A DNA stretch of 64,000 nucleotides from Selaginella tamariscina (GCA_003024785.1 PUQB01000247.1:288427-352426); one strand, 5' to 3'. Shown: positions 45,098 through 59,226, counted from the stretch's first letter. The notes: a model not told the origin generated them from the sequence alone. Made by a program: numbers and translations.

Positions 45098-46468
45098 GAC
45101 AACGCAAGGAGAAAGCTCGGTGGTTTAGGAAAGCAAAGCAAAAGATTAAACACACTTTCCCTCGCCAAAAAAAAATTACAATCGTTGATAATAAACGTGA
45201 ATACACGTTTGATATAATTAATTCTACGCTGCCCATCACAGTGTTCTTAATGATGTCCTCTCTAGTATCACCGATTTAATTTAATTTCTACCTTTTATGA
45301 TTTGAAATATCTTCACATTTACCAATTATTCACATATTTTAAAATAAACCCTAAATATTAATGTCACATTTATTCCGTAGGGTTCACTGTTTTCATTGCG
45401 GCTAGGGTTTTTTGGTAGATAGGGTTTACTGTTTCCACTGTGGCTAGGGTTAGATCTGTTTCCACTGCGGCAGATCCCGAGGGTTTTTTCAATCAGATCT
45501 CAGAGTTACGGTTTCCACTACGGCGCCATCCATTTCGACTCGATTCGTGAGTGCCCAAGTATATCAATGGAGATTTCTGTGCCGATTTAGATTGTCGGCA
45601 CCATCCTGCTCAGCCGGCGGCCACAAGGTATGTGTAATTTCTGTATTTTATGATTTGCGGCTCAAAGTATTTCTTTTTCAGAGATAATAGGGTCTTCCCA
45701 TTTGTGCCGACTGAGAGCGACGGCACCATCCTGGTTCAGTCGGCAAACACAAGGTATTCGATTTATTTATTTTTTTCTTGCGGCTCAAGTATCGTCACAA
45801 TGTTTTTTTTCAGAGTTAATGGGTCTTTCCATTTGTGCCGACTGAGAGTGACGGCACCATCCTGGTTCAGTCGGCAGCCACAAGGTATTTTCGATTTGTT
45901 TATTTTTTGCTTTCTGGCTCAAGTATTCGTATCACAATGTTTTTTTTCAGAGTTAATGTGTCTTCCATTTGTGCCGACTGAGAGTGACGGCACCATCCTT
46001 CTTCAGTCGGCAGCCACAAGGTATTTTGATTTGTTTATATTTTGCTTTGCGGCTCAAGTATCCGTATCACAATGTTTTTTTTTCAGAGTTAATGTCTTCC
46101 CATTTGTGCCGACTGAGAGTGACGGCACCATCCTTCTTCAGTCGGCAGCCACAAGGTATTTTGAATTAGTTTTTTTTTTCTTTGCGTCTCAAGTATTTCT
46201 TTTAAACAGTTAATGGGTCTTCCCATTTGTGCCGTCTGAGAGGGACGGCACCATCCTATCTCAGTCGGCACCATTATCTCTTCAGTGCCGTCTGAAAGTC
46301 GGCACAAACTATCTCAGTCGGCAGGATTTGTTCTTCTACATCTCTCTACTGAGAGGGTCGGCACCATCTAGCTTGAGTCGGCAGCCACAAGGTTAGTCAT
46401 CTTTGTTTGTTTTTTTATTTTGTCTCCTAATCAATTGACTTGTGTGTTTGCTTTCCAGAGTTTACAAA
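45098..46468. repeat. Central leader array and bidirectional region, copy C
   Basis: Counterpart of 12936-14330 with the mini exon-intron units conserved: polyT-CAG acceptors, cores with GTGCCGACTGAGAG.GACGGCACC and GGCAGCCACAAG|GTATT donors, from about 45600 to 46393, then the intron ending TTTCCAG before the coding exon. Confidence 0.82.
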
Positions 46469-49400
46469 ATGGTGAGAGCTTCAAAACGTCTACTAGAGAC
46501 TGCGCCTGATGAAGAGCCACGGGAAGAGAAGAGGATATCGAAGCAGAAGCGAGGCAAGAGAGGAGAACCATCTAATGTAGCAAAGGAGGATCCTCCAGTG
46601 ACTCAGTCTGGAGTAGTACAGTTGAGCAAGAACAGCCTCCACCAACAATCACAGATTTCCCGGAGAGCTCGTCGCAGTTGCCTCCTTCATCCGCTGAGGT
46701 TGCAGTCCTGAACGAGCAAGTGCAGATGACAGAGGCAGTTGAAGCTAGCGAGGACGACTTGGAGGAGGCAGTCAGCAAAAAGAGAGGCCGCGGGAAAGCT
46801 GATTCAAAAGGCAAGAAGGCGAAGAGCGATAAGGAGCCGAAGGAGTTATACAGCATACCGGCGAGCCTGCATTTGGAGAGCTCAGCAAACCTGCTCAAAA
46901 TTACTATCAAGGGACTTGGTGATCCTCCTGATGTGCCCATCTGTAGAATACATTCGAACGAGGTGGTTCGACGAGTGAACCCAGGGGACTTGGACAGGCT
47001 GGTGTCATCGTTGAAGAAGGCTGGTTATCTACGCAACACGGCCTTGTTCATTCTGTCCATCGGAGATCGACTCACTGCTGAGGAGCTATCGGAGCTGTCG
47101 AAGGACACGATTCAGTACGAGCAGCACCGGTCTTTCGAGCAAGCTCTTACTCAGCCGGAGTACAAACAGTGGGCTTCAAGGCTCTCAAACAGGAAGTTTA
47201 GCTGCTGGGACGGGAACCATAGGCTACAGGCTTTGCAGAAGCTGTACCGAGAGGATGCAGAGGACAACCAGCGATGGGCTATTCGCGTTCGATCGAGTTT
47301 CATCTCCACGGAGAACCTCGACATTCTTCAACTGGTTTCGATGTTCCAATCGATTAACATGTGAGTATTTTCTTTTCTTTTTGTTAAGAGTTTAGACTTA
47401 CAGTTTCGTTGAACAGATCTTCAGCAACATCTGTGGAAAACGCTACCACATATTCTCCTCGCTGTAAAGGCGGTCTGCACTAGTACAGAAGGAACTCAGA
47501 AAATCCTCGAGTCACTCACGGAGGTTGATCGTCTTGAGGTGCGGAAGTGGAAGGAGAGTTCAGCAGGAAAGACGGCTTGGCATCCTCTTCCGAACCTGAT
47601 CTGCGCAAAGATCCTTTTCAAGGTAACCTCCGATTTAATTTATAGGAAAGAATTTTTTAACTTATTCTATGTGCAGAACGAGATCGACGATGATCTCGAC
47701 AGAGCAGTCACCAGTGCTAAGGGCAATTCACAGGTTGAGGTGAACCTGAAGCAGCTAGTGTACAAGAAGCATGACAAGCGTATGCACAAGTTCCTCTCCA
47801 TCATAGACCCAGACTTGGGGGAGGAGTGGTTCCAGAAGGTGACAAACATCTCTCATAAGCAGTGTCGCTGGATGGGCATTGAGAAGCTGTATGCGATGTC
47901 AAGGAAGATTCCAAACATGCTGCGACTCCGATACTTGAACAAGCTCACCCGTCTCGAATCCAAGGCAGAACAACAGACACTTGGGCTACCGGGCATGCAG
48001 GACAAAGAGTGGATCAAGTGGTTCACCTTGGACTTATATTGGAAGGCTGTGCGCGAGGAAGCCATTCAGATCCTTAAGGGGTTGCGAGAGGATGGTGAAG
48101 AAGTTGGAACGGATGTCGACTTCATGAGCTGGTTTGACGAGATGAGAATCGGAGCAAGTGCCTGGTCTTTCAGCCCTTCCATGACTGCATACGGTTCACT
48201 TATTCGATGGAGCCGAATGAGTTTCTGGAGCGTGAGGAATCTGCGCGTCGGATGATATGGAGGTAAGCTTTCAATCCAGCATTGCTACTGTCTGACTTTG
48301 TGTTCAGGTTCATACTGGCGAAGCAAATGACACCGTCCCATACGATGAAGCTGTGGACAGATCATACAAGCGAGCCTCACATGTGGTCGAAGAGCAGAGG
48401 AGCTCTAACACCGTTCGAACGGGAGCATGTTCCATTCTGGCTCGACTGTCCGTCGCAACAGCCACCAGCTTGGGAGAGCTCACTATTCGACATGCACGGC
48501 AATGATCTACCAGCGATTGTTTGGGAGCCGGAAGAAGTAGAGGCTATCAAGAAGAGCAAGATGAAGAAGACGGTGCGGAAGACAACTACACCTGCAAAGG
48601 GATCGGGAGCGGGACCAAGCTCTTCTACAGCACCTCCGCCGGCATTCGACTTTACAATCAATGAGGTACAGCCACTTGTAGCTAGTTTGGACATCAAGGA
48701 CGACCTGATGACCTTCATCCCGACCCTGGCTGCATCCCGTGGATCCTACGACCTAGCTGTGTGCGACATGGAGGAGATGAGCAGGTCTTTCTTCGAGCCG
48801 GGTGCTTCCCAGACAGAGGTGTACACCAAGCTCCGACAACAGGTTGACAGACTACATACGGTTGAGTCACAAACGGGTTCCAGGAAGTGGTAGGTGAATA
48901 CGGCTTCAACCTCATCATCCTCGACTTGCCCAATGAGCTTGTATATGGAGGTGCTAGCATCAACAAGGACATTGTGCAGCTAGATCCGGTGAAGTTTGAG
49001 GAGGCCTTGCAGTTCAGTGGAATGCACTTGGCAGCGAGTGGTTTCATGGTCGTCTTCGCGAGTTCTCCTTCTGTTTCGGCGGTGATTCAGGCGGCTGCAG
49101 TAATCAACTTGGAGGTTGCAGGGACTTACAGCGTCTACCGTGCACGAGGCTGGGGATACCGTGACAAAATTAAGGTAAGCTAGCTATTCAAGTTCAAGTT
49201 TAACTTGGTCTATGTGGCAGGATAACTTGTTAGTTCTCTTGGTGCTGCAAAGCTCTGAGAAGAAGTCGAAGAGGCCAAACCCTCTGGCGTTGACGAACAC
49301 GATCCTCGACACTGCCGACCGTTATCAGGAGGCTTGGTAAGGAAGTACTTTGCTTGTTTATCCTAATGGAAGTTTGTGCAGGATTATGATTCAACCGAAG

Positions 49401-49679
49401 AGTGTTCGACTCATGCAGCTTTTGATCGAGCGTCTCAGTAGACCTGGCGACCTAGTCTGGGATATTGGTTCCGGAACCGGGTCATCATTGTTAGCTGCCG
49501 TCGAGCTCGGAAGGAATATTATAGGAACCGAGAAGAGTTTCGAACTCTCTAGGTTGGCAACAAACAAGCTTGCAGAGAACATTAGACCAGAAGAGTTACC
49601 TACTCAAACACCTCCACGTCCAAGCGTAACTGGTGGTTCGAGAACTGCAGCTTTACTTAAGATGAAGAAGAAACTTTAG
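46469..49679 (+). CDS. ParB-like/DNA-methyltransferase accessory gene, copy C
   Basis: Best view of several segments. The ParB-like part runs open through the exon end as RLVSSLKKAGYL, SCWDGNHRLQAL, then RWAIRVRSSFISTENLDIL, where A has a shift. The middle exon is open for over 200 codons (IDDDLDRAVTSAKG, DLGEEWFQKVTNISHKQCRW, KEWIKWFTLDLYWKAVREEA). The MTase part has ILDLPNELVYGG (about 48910-48945) and DIGSGTGSSLLAAVELG (about 49459-49510), stop at 49677-49679. Breaks relative to A lie near 46617 and 48877, so no copy is open throughout. It diverges from the deleted transposase through the leader array. Confidence 0.85.
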
Positions 49680-49881
49680 CTAATGTATATTGAGTAAAAA
49701 TTAAGCTAATATAAAAAAAATAAGATAGAAATACAACAGTTTTAATAGAATTCTTTTTGCCGACTGAGGCCAATACTGCCGACCAGAAAGAATATTCCAA
49801 AATATTCTAGAATATTCTTGAATATTCGAGCCCAGGCCTCCTGGGCCCCAAGCCTCCAAAATGGCGGCACTCAAATAATAA

Positions 49882-51239
49882 CATTAGTTTCTTTATTTAA
49901 TAACATGGACAGATATTTCTCAGTAGCCAAAGCCAAATGGGTGAAAGCATTTAACAAGGTTGCTCACCCATATGTTCTTCACAAGTAATAGCCCGTTGTG
50001 TGTGTGCTTCGCAATCGTTGCACAGATTGGATCTCAAGCAAAACTCTGGTAAACAGGATGTGTGGGTCATTTACACATAAATCATCTAAACATTCTTACC
50101 GAAGCACTTCATACATGCTAGTTAAGTCGAGATTGGATTGCTACACTAGAGGTGAACGGAGAGATGTATTGGGGAAGGTCAGCACGGAATCCTAAAGAAG
50201 CCAAGATTGAAGCAGCTCAAGCTGCAATAACTGACATAGAACGACTTGAGAGAAGTAAGTATACATGTGCATGACCAAGTATCTGTAAGGAACATTTGTG
50301 GTCACATCATTGTGTACAGTATTGGCATGTGCATTTTCAAGGGTGTGGTTACTTACAATTTCTTACTGTATATAATATGCTTGAGTCTGTATATCAAGGA
50401 TTCCTATGCTAGAATATGTGAGTGAATATACATAACATATACATCTCATCAAAGTTATGCAGGTTTAATTTTTATTTCCTTCTTATGTCGTAACAATAAT
50501 ACATGTTAAATCGCTTTTACAAAGTATTGGAATTAAAAAGGGCTCATTGTGCAAACTAGTTCAGGTTTGTTATACATACATCCGTACAGCTTGTAGTTCT
50601 CTATATATGTTTTTACATAGTGTTTTGATGTGCGTGTGATCGAATAACATAAATTTTTAATTAGGTGTTCCTGGGGAAAAAGGTGAGGCTGCTCAACATC
50701 ACACAACGTGAAGAACAAAAGATCCAATAAAAAACGAGTACGTGAAGATGGTGAAGGATTATCAAGGATCAACCATTATAAAGCCTTCAATTATGTGGAA
50801 GCCGAATATACATGTACATATCTGTCTATTTGTTTGGTTGATTCCTGGGTTCACCATTGCAAAGATACACATAATCTTGGATCTTTATGCATGTTTATCT
50901 ATCTGATTATCACCTTATTACGAAGAGTGGGAGACATAATGGATATATTAATAAAACTATTACAAGAGATTTCTTCATTGTGTTAATTGGTTTTAACACA
51001 AATGAATGTGTACAAAAATATGTAGATAGACAGACAGACATGCACGCTCATGTGCACAAGTGACGCGCACAAAACACACAGACACTCTATTTTTTAAATT
51101 ATAGATAAAACACATGCGGTAAGCATTGGCTTAGGGGGTACGACGATCTCCTTAATATCAGACCAATGTTCAATTTCCATTGCTTAGTCATGTGTAATGC
51201 ACAATGTGAGATTGAAGTATTTCCAATTAAAATAAAGTG
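49882..51239 (+). pseudogene. dsRNA-binding-domain remnant between transposons C and D
   Basis: Counterpart of 17722-19081. The dsRBD exon (DWIATLEVNGEMYWG-type frame and NPKEAKIEAAQAAIT) lies at about 50120-50252 with donor AGAGAA|GTAAGT, and the VPGEKGEAAQHHTT piece is near 50667-50710. The same internal frame change as in unit 1 is present. Confidence 0.55.
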
Positions 51240-51431
51240 TAGTTTTATGAGTGCCGCCATTTGGAGGCTTGGGGCCCAGGAGGCCTGGCCTCGAATATTC
51301 TAGAATATTTTAGAATATTCTTTTTGGTCGCAGTATTGGCCTCAATCGGCAAAAAAGAATTCTAGTAAAACTGTTGTATTTCTATCTTATTCTTTTTTAT
51401 ATTAGCTTAATTTATTACTTAATATCATTAG

Positions 51432-53932
51432 CTAAAGTTTCTTCTTCATCTTAAGTAAAGCTGCAGTTCTTGAACCACCGGCTATGCTTGGACGTGGAGT
51501 GTTTGAGTAGGTAATTCTCTGGTCTAATGTTATCTGCGAGCTTGTTTGTTGCCAACCTAGAGAGTTCGAAACTCTTCTCGGTTCCTATAATATTCCTTCC
51601 GAGATCGACGGCAGCTAACAACGATGATCCGGTTCCAGAACCAATATCCCAGACTAGGTCGCCATGTCTACTGAGACGCTTGATCAAAAGCTACATGAGT
51701 TGAACACTCTTCGGTTGAATCATCATCCTGCACAAACTTCCATTAGGATAAACAAAGCAAAGTACTTCCTTACCAAGCCTCCTGAAAACGGTCGGCGGTG
51801 TCGATGAGGATCGTTTTCGTCAACGCTAGAGGGTTTGGCCTCTTCGACTTCTTCTCAGAGCTTTGCAGCACCAAGAGAACTAACAAGTTATCCTGCCACA
51901 TAGAACAAGTTAAACTTGAACTTGAATAGCTAGCTTACCTTAATTTTGTCATGGTATCCCAGCCTCGTGCACAGTAGACGCTGTAAGTCCTTGCAACCTC
52001 CAAGTTGATTACCGCAGCCGCCTGAATCACTACCGAAACAGAAGGAGAACTCACGAAGACAACATGAAACCACTCGCTGCCAAGTGCATTCCACTGAATT
52101 GCAAGGCCTCCTCAAACTTCACTGGATCTAGCTGCACAATGTCCTTATTGATGCTAGCACCTCCATATACAAGCTCATTGGGCAAGTCAAGGATGATGAG
52201 GTTGAAGCCGTATTCACCTACCACTTCCTGGAACACCGTTTGTGACTCAGCCGTATGTAGTCTGTCAACCTGTTGTCGGAGCTTGGTGTACACCTCTGTC
52301 TGGGAAGCACCCGGCTTGAAGAAAGACCTGCTCATCTCCTCCATATCGTACACAACCAGGTCGTAGGATCCACGGGATGCAACCAGGGTCGGGATGAAGG
52401 TCATTAGGTCGTCCTTGATGTCCAAACCAGCTACAAGTGGCTGCACCTCACTAATTGTAAAGTCGATTGCCGGAGGAGGTGCTGTAGAAGAGCTTGGTCC
52501 ACTCCCGATCCTTTGCAGGTGTAGTTGTCTTTTGCACCATCTTCTTCATCTTGCTCTTCTTGATAGCCTCTACTTCGTCCGGCTCCCAAACAATTGCTGG
52601 TAGATCATTGCCATGCACGTCGATAGTGAGCTTTCCCAAGCTGGTGGCTGTTGCGACGGACAATCGAGCCAGAATGGAACATGTCCCGTTTGAACAGTGT
52701 TAGAGCTCCTCTACTCTTCGACCACATGTGAGGCTTGCTTGTATGATCTGTCCACAGCTCATCGTCTAAGATGGTGCCATTTCTTTGCCATTATGAACCT
52801 GTAACACAAAGTCAGACAGAATGAAAGCTTACCTCCATATCATCTGACGCACAGACTCCTCACGCTCTAGAAACTCATTCAGCTCCATCGAATAGTGAAC
52901 CATATGCAATCATGGAAGGGTTGAAAGACCAGGCACTTGCTCTGAGTTCGCATCTCGTCAAACCAGCTCATGAAGTCAATATCTGTTCCAACTTCTTCAC
53001 CATCCTCTCGCAACCCCTTAAGGATCTAAATGGCTTCCTCATGCACAACCTTCCAATATAAGTCCAGGTGAACCACTTGATCCACTCTTTGTCCTGCATG
53101 CCTGGTAGCCCAAGTGTCTGTTGTTCTGCCTTGGATTCGAGACGGGTGAGTTTGTTCAAGTATCGGAGTCGTAGCATGTTTGAAATCTTTGCCTTTGACA
53201 TCGCGTACAGCTTCTCAATGCCCATCCAGCAACACTGCTTATGAGAGATGTTCGTCACCTTCTGGAACCACTCCTCCCCCAACTCTAGGTCTATGATGGA
53301 GAGGAACTTGTGCATACGCTTGTCATGCTTCTTGTACATTAGCTGCTTCAGGTTTAGCTCAAGTTGTGGATTGCCTTTAGCACTGGTGACTACTCTGTCA
53401 AGATCATCGTCGATCTCGTTCTGCACATAGAATAAGTTAAAAACTTCTTTCCTATCAATCAAATCGGAGGTTACCTTGAAAAGGATCTTTGCGCAAATCA
53501 GGTTTGGTAGAGGATGCCAAGCCGTCTTTCCTGTTGAACTCTCCTTCCACTTCCGACCTCAAGACGATCAACCTCCGTGAGTGACTCGAGGATTTTTTGA
53601 GTTCCTTCAGTACTAGTGCAGACCGCCTTTACAGCGAGGAGAATATGTGGTAGCGTTGTTTCCACAAATGTTGCTGAAGATCTGTTCAATGAAACTGTAA
53701 GTCTAGACTCTTAACAAAAAGAAAAGAAAATACTCACATGTTAATCGATTGGAACATCGAAACCAGTTGAAGATGTGTCGAGGTTCTCCGTGGAGATGAA
53801 ATTCGATTGAACGTGAATAGCCATCGCTGGTTGTCCTCTGCATTGTGCTTCGATATTCTCTTCTCTTCCTGTGGCTCTTCATCAGGCGCAGTCTCTAGTA
53901 GACGTTTTGAAGCTCTCACCATTTTATAAACT
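51432..53932 (-). pseudogene. Accessory gene, copy D, ParB-like part deleted
   Basis: The ATG exon is kept for about 35 codons (VRASKRLLETAPDEEP) and then joins sequence after the GNHR motif (EDNQRW), so the ParB-like domain is gone. The helical middle, ILDLPNELVYGG (about 52195) and DIGSGTGSSLLAAVDLG (about 51600-51650) remain legible with several shifts. DLPN is again unchanged. Confidence 0.82.
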
Positions 53933-55045
53933 CTGGAAAGCAAACACACAAGTCAATCGTTTAGGAGACAAAATAAATAAAAAAAACAAAGATGACTAAC
54001 CTTGTGGCTGCCGACTCAAGCTAGCTGGTGCCGACCTCTCAGTCGGCACAAAGATGTAGAAGAGCATATCCTGCCGACTGAGACGGGTTGGTGCCGACCC
54101 TCCCAGATGGCATTGAAGAGATAATGGTGCCGATTGAGCTAGGATGGTGCCGTCCCTCTTAGACGGCACAAATGGGAAGACCCATTAACTCTGAAAAAAG
54201 AAATACTTGAACCGCAAAGCAAAAAATAAACAAATTCAAAATACCTTGTGGTTGCCAACTGAACTAGGAGGTGCCATCGCTCTCAATTGGCACAAATGGG
54301 AAGACCCTTTATCTCTGGGATTCCGACACAAATGGGAAGACACATTAACTCTGAAAAAAAAACATTGTGATACGGATACTTGAGCCGCAAAGAAAAAAAT
54401 AAACAAATCGAAAATACCTTGTGACTGCCGACTGAACCAGGATGGTGCCGTCACTCTCAGTCGGCACAAATGGGTTTAGCCTTTATCTCTGAAAAATAAA
54501 TTATTTGAGCCGCAAATCATAAAATACAGAAATTGCACATACCTTGTGACCGCGACTGAACCAACAATCTAAATCGGCATAGAAATCTCGATTGATTTAC
54601 TTGGGCACTACACGAATCGACTCGAAATGGATGGCGCCGCTCCTCTCAAGCCCCTTGGAGGAGATTTCAGAACTCAGATCTGAGATTGAAAAGACCCTAA
54701 CCGCAGTGGAAACAGTAAACCCTATCTACCAAAAAAACCCTAGCCGCAATGAAAATAGTGAACCCTACGGAATAAATGTGACATTAATATTTAGGGTTAC
54801 TATTAAAATATGTGAATAATTGGTAAAGATGAAGATATTTCAAATCATAAAAGGTAGTAATTAAATTAAATCGGTGATACTAGAGAGGACAGCATTAAGA
54901 ACACTGTGAGCTGGGCAGCGTAGATTAATTATATACAAAGTGTATTCACGTTTATTATCAACGATTATAATTTTTTTTGGCAAACGAGAGTGTGTTTAAT
55001 CTTTTGCTTTGCTTTCCTAAAACCGAGCTTTCTCCTTGCGTTGTT
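53933..55045. repeat. Central leader array and bidirectional region, copy D
   Basis: Counterpart of 22470-23595, inverted relative to A, with a reduced and more diverged set of TCAGTCGGCAC...GGTGCCGAC units at about 54010-54470. Confidence 0.7.
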
Positions 55046-58000
55046 ATGGCCAGAGTTACTTATGAAGGCATTAACAAAGATTTCTCACTCGATGAAGATG
55101 GAAATGCTTTGTGTTTAAACATGATCTTCACTTTGCTTTCAACATTCCTTGTTGGTTCAGTATACATGTGGTTCAATTAATGTCAGTTTATGCAAGTTCT
55201 GGAGAAGATGTGGAATTGTTACCAGAAGGCAATGCATCAACCCAATTTGTCTTTTACACATTGTGCCTGGCAAAGGGCCCGTTGTTCAAGTTGGGGACAA
55301 AGGAGCATGAGAAATCCATGCTAGTGTGTCTTCTAAGAGCAGACAAATGTAGGATAGGAAAGGATCTCATTGGTTCGTCTAAAGTTAAACGAGTCTTCTG
55401 AACTACCGCAGATATATAATGGAAATGTCATTTACGAACTCATCCCAAAGAAAGAAAGCACAGAGAAGTACTTGGGGATGAATCGCAAGGATGGCTGCTA
55501 CATTGGACACACCGAGCACAAACACTGGTATGTTCCGGCGCGAGTCAGTCGAAGTTCATGTGTCGGACATCTCAAATGCATCAATCCTACCTGCCCCTAC
55601 TTGGCTTTTAAGAAGAAAGCAAATGAATGTCACTTCAAGGGTGCTGTGGAGAGGCAAAGACAACTGAGACAGGCAAAGTAATAGGCATGAAATGTAAGCA
55701 TTGTGGAGAGGAGCCATTGCTAGTGCACACTTGTCCGGCTTATGTGTAGTACATTCTACCAGACGACATTTCTTTTACAAGGTTGTTCATTCACAGAGGT
55801 GTCTCAGCATCCAGTCAGTCCCTCAGTGTCAGCTTCAACATTTAGCGTGCCAGATCTAGTGTCAGCAACGTGGTAAAGAGCAATCCACAAACCAATCAAC
55901 GAGTGATTGAGTTTCAAGCTGCGTGTGAGCTATCTTTGAAGAACTTTTCAGGAAGAAGGAGAAGTCTCGTACACTGGTTTACTCTCAAAACTTGAACCTC
56001 TTACAAACCATCGAAGGTATTTTTCTTTAGATCTCTACACACTGACGTGACCTTTCCTTTAGGACTCGGGACTTGGATTACACACATCAAGACAAAGGAG
56101 ACACACTTTAGAGAGGGTTACGAGGGTCTTCTGGAGCTGAAGACAAAGTTGCCAATACCTTTCATTCACGTCATACATGTTCCAGGGATGGAACTGCATG
56201 GTGCTGAGGAGCAGCCTCTAATCTTCAAAATGATAGTTGAGGGACGGGTTCAGGAGTTGACTACATCAGAAGGTGTCAAGTGGAGGAGACCTTCATGATC
56301 AATGGGTTGTTCTAGACCACACGCACGTATACCAGATTGGGCGACAATTGGAATACACCTTTATGACCCATTGTAAGTTTGTAGAACTCTTCATAACACT
56401 TTGTAATCTTTCTTATCTAATGCTCTCTTACACAGTGTCAGATCCCATGGTGACTATAGCTTATGCAATATGTGCGCGAAGATAATGTTGCAGTGCTGAA
56501 GTTCTTGAACACAATGCTAGAGGTTTGTAGAAACAGGGTTTGGAGAATGTCAACTTTGTTGGTTTCATGTCGGATGAGGTTGGAGCGATATGGATAGCCT
56601 TGCGCCAAGTATTCAACAATGGAGAAAAGATGAAAAGGGAGGGAAAGAAGCTGTCTGTTTCACTTTATGCAATCCGCGCGTCAGGTGACAAAGAAATGGA
56701 TGCAGAAGAATATCGTGAAGAACACATGAAGCTTGCTCGTGCCTGGCCTACAGCACTGAATGAACAATCTAAAAAGAACAACTAGCAATTCTCGAGTCTT
56801 TTTGGGAAGGACGAGCGTCAAACATTTGTGCTTTGAAGACATGGCTGTCTTGGTGGATCAGGCATGAGGACCACATCTCCATGGCGGAACTGGGAGACAT
56901 GACAGAAGAAGAACTCACGAGCGTTCCAACTACAAACAATGCTAAAGTGATTCATGCGAGAGCAAGAAGAGCAAGATTGGCCAAAAGAGTACCACTACTG
57001 GAGGCGACAATGTTAGACCTCACCGATGCAGTTATGCAGAGTGTGAAGGTGAAAGCGGCAATAGAAGGGAGGTATACATGGTCAGGGCCTTCAAAGGAAA
57101 CTCTGTTGAAACGAGTGCAACGCAAACTCTCTGAGGGGAAAAGTGTATCTCCATCAACAATTATCAATTGGTGGAAGGCAAGGAACACTTGACCAGCTCG
57201 GAGTTCACGAGTACCACTAACGTTCGAGTGCAAATTGTTAGGAGAACAGTCACAGGAACAGAATAGTCTGATGCTTGACGTTCACACAGACATGATGTAG
57301 AGTACACAGAGCGGGTGGTCCAAAACAACAAGGAGAAAGAGGTTAAGGTTCGAAGAGGTTTTGGAGAGAGAGATTGCTCAAACAGAGTGGGCCATCAGAC
57401 GAATTGGAGCATCTAGTAAGGTTAAGTGTTTGGGGATGAATCAGGAAGGAACTGCTCTTGTGGAAAACCAATCGGTTATCCAAAGAGTGCCAGCACCAGG
57501 ATTCTATGGAAAACGAATGTACATTGATGCCTTGGGGAATGAGGAGTATGTACAATAGATGATGTGGTTCTGCCAAAAGATTCAGGGTATTTCGCAGCCA
57601 AACGGCAAAATTCTTCAGTCACGAATTCCAACACCACCAACGGTTTGGCATGTGCTCAAGGAAACGAAGCTGACAAGTGAGGAGGTCAGAGAACTACAGG
57701 ATGCAGGCTTTGTTCTGGAAGGTTTACAGGGGACGGCAGGAAGAGTAGATGAGGGTTCAAAGGACAAAACACCATCGCCACCACGTGGAGCTGGATCTAC
57801 AACAATTCCACCTTTCGAAGGACGTATGGTCCAACTCCAACAAAAATGTCTAAAGAACAAGAGAAGAATTTCCACAAGGCCAAGACGTTTTTAGGTCGTG
57901 TGAGAAATGTTGAAGTGACAGTTAGAGGACGAAGGAGGCTTTCGTTGTGTCGGCAGGAAAAACTCTGCAAAGGTGACTATTAATACTTATCTTACATGCA

Positions 58001-58160
58001 GTTGTTCTACCTTTCAGAAGAGCAAAAGTTAGAACCCATTTGTACACATGTACTTCGTCTACAGCCGTGTGCTTGGCTTGAACCCGGACGTCACATATTT
58101 TCTACAAAGGCGATCGCTCAGTGAGATGGAGTTCATGACCCACCGGTGTTACAAGGATAA
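55046..58160 (+). pseudogene. Mutator-like transposase, copy D
   Basis: No LTR and no large deletion: the order N-terminal region, cysteine region, VVLDHTH (about 56310), SDEVGA (about 56570), the MULE core and SWIM end is preserved. Many 1-2 base gaps and some stops (for example near 55750 and 57558) break the frame. It gives the uninterrupted site of the LTR (AAGAACACATGAAGC, about 56720-56735). Confidence 0.85.
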
Positions 58161-58649
58161 ATGGTTTAGGTTTAGGATAATGCTTTATTAAGCCAGTTGG
58201 CATATATTAAGCCGGTCGGCATATTAAAAAACTTATATATTCTAGAATATTCTTGGGAATATTCTAGAATATGCTAGAATAAACCAGAATATCCGCGAAT
58301 ATACTAGAATAATATGAAGCCTGCTGAGCCGGAGCTCCTTTTCGCCAAGACCCTAGTTTTTTGCGTATCAGATGTGTAAATGCATATTCGATTGAGTTTA
58401 TCTACTTAGAAATCTCTCTTGTGGAACGAAAAATTGATTTGAGTGTCTTTGAAATGGTTTCCATTCTCAACAGCTGATAAAGCAAATGACTGACAAGTAT
58501 ATTCAATAATATTTAAGTTGCAAAGTCAATTTATTTACTACTTAAAGTTTATTTTGAATGGCGAGTTAAAGACGAAGTATGTTTGCTATCTTATCGATGA
58601 AAGTTGAAGGCTGTAGATATGGATTGTTTTGTTAACTTACATGCAGCAC

Positions 58650-59226
58650 AGATGCAAAAGCCTCATGCGTTTATGGAAGTGAACGTAAATCTTATACTTA
58701 AGTATATATGTTGAAACCGTGGTGCCAGGTTGGAACTGCTGCTATGATTGAGCTATTCAATCCAAGTGGCCATCCATATGTTATTTTGTGCCTCAATGTC
58801 TTTAGCTTTGAAGAGCTTAATGATATTTGTGTTCCATTTCATCAGCAATTGCGAAAGGTCATCCACACTCAACATCCCAATTACAAGTGGAGGTATGTTT
58901 CGAACATTTTTTGTGTTTCAATTTTTGTCTTTTTTTTTTGCAGGCAATTATATACTGGCCTGAGTATTTTTTTTTGCAGGCAATTATATATTGGCATGAG
59001 TATTTTTTTTTTTGCAGGCAATTATACTGGCCTTTGTTCATTTGCTTTCTTTCCCTCTAGTGATTCTGATATGTTTTTAAATGTACAGATGGTTGATGAA
59101 GGCCCTAACAATATCACTAGTGAAGATGACTACCAGGTAGAAGTCATTTAAACCTTGCATTTAACTGACACATTTTTTATTTTCTAGTTGCTTAAAGATT
59201 GGGAAGAGACTATTGCCTACAATAGG
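58650..59226 (+). pseudogene. Unrecognised spliced gene remnant, unit 2 copy
   Basis: Counterpart of 28966-29546, with exon-like pieces ending HTQHPNYKWR (about 58893), VVDEGPNNITSEDDYQ (59090-59137) and LLKDWEETIAYNR (59189-59226). Here the third piece ends in CAG before a donor, so it may be the better copy. Confidence 0.45.

Larger units (their letters stand above)
43173..49872. mobile_element. Mutator-like transposon, copy C (unit 2 counterpart of A)
   Basis: Same ends and the same 9-bp target duplication AAATAATAA (43164-43172, 49873-49881) as A, so it is A duplicated with the segment rather than a new insertion. The length is 6700 bp because 1424 bases matching A 10498-11921 are missing, with a junction near 44090 (GGATAAC|GTCACGTC). 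The accessory gene is the better preserved half. Confidence 0.94.
51249..58353. mobile_element. Mutator-like transposon, copy D (unit 2 counterpart of B)
   Basis: Starts GAGTGCCGCC next to TAGTTTTAT (51240-51248) and ends TCGCCAAGACCC followed by a near-identical TAGTTTT. It is 7105 bp, without the solo LTR of B. A 709-base deletion (matching B 21682-22390) removes most of the N-terminal and ParB-like coding part. Confidence 0.93.
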
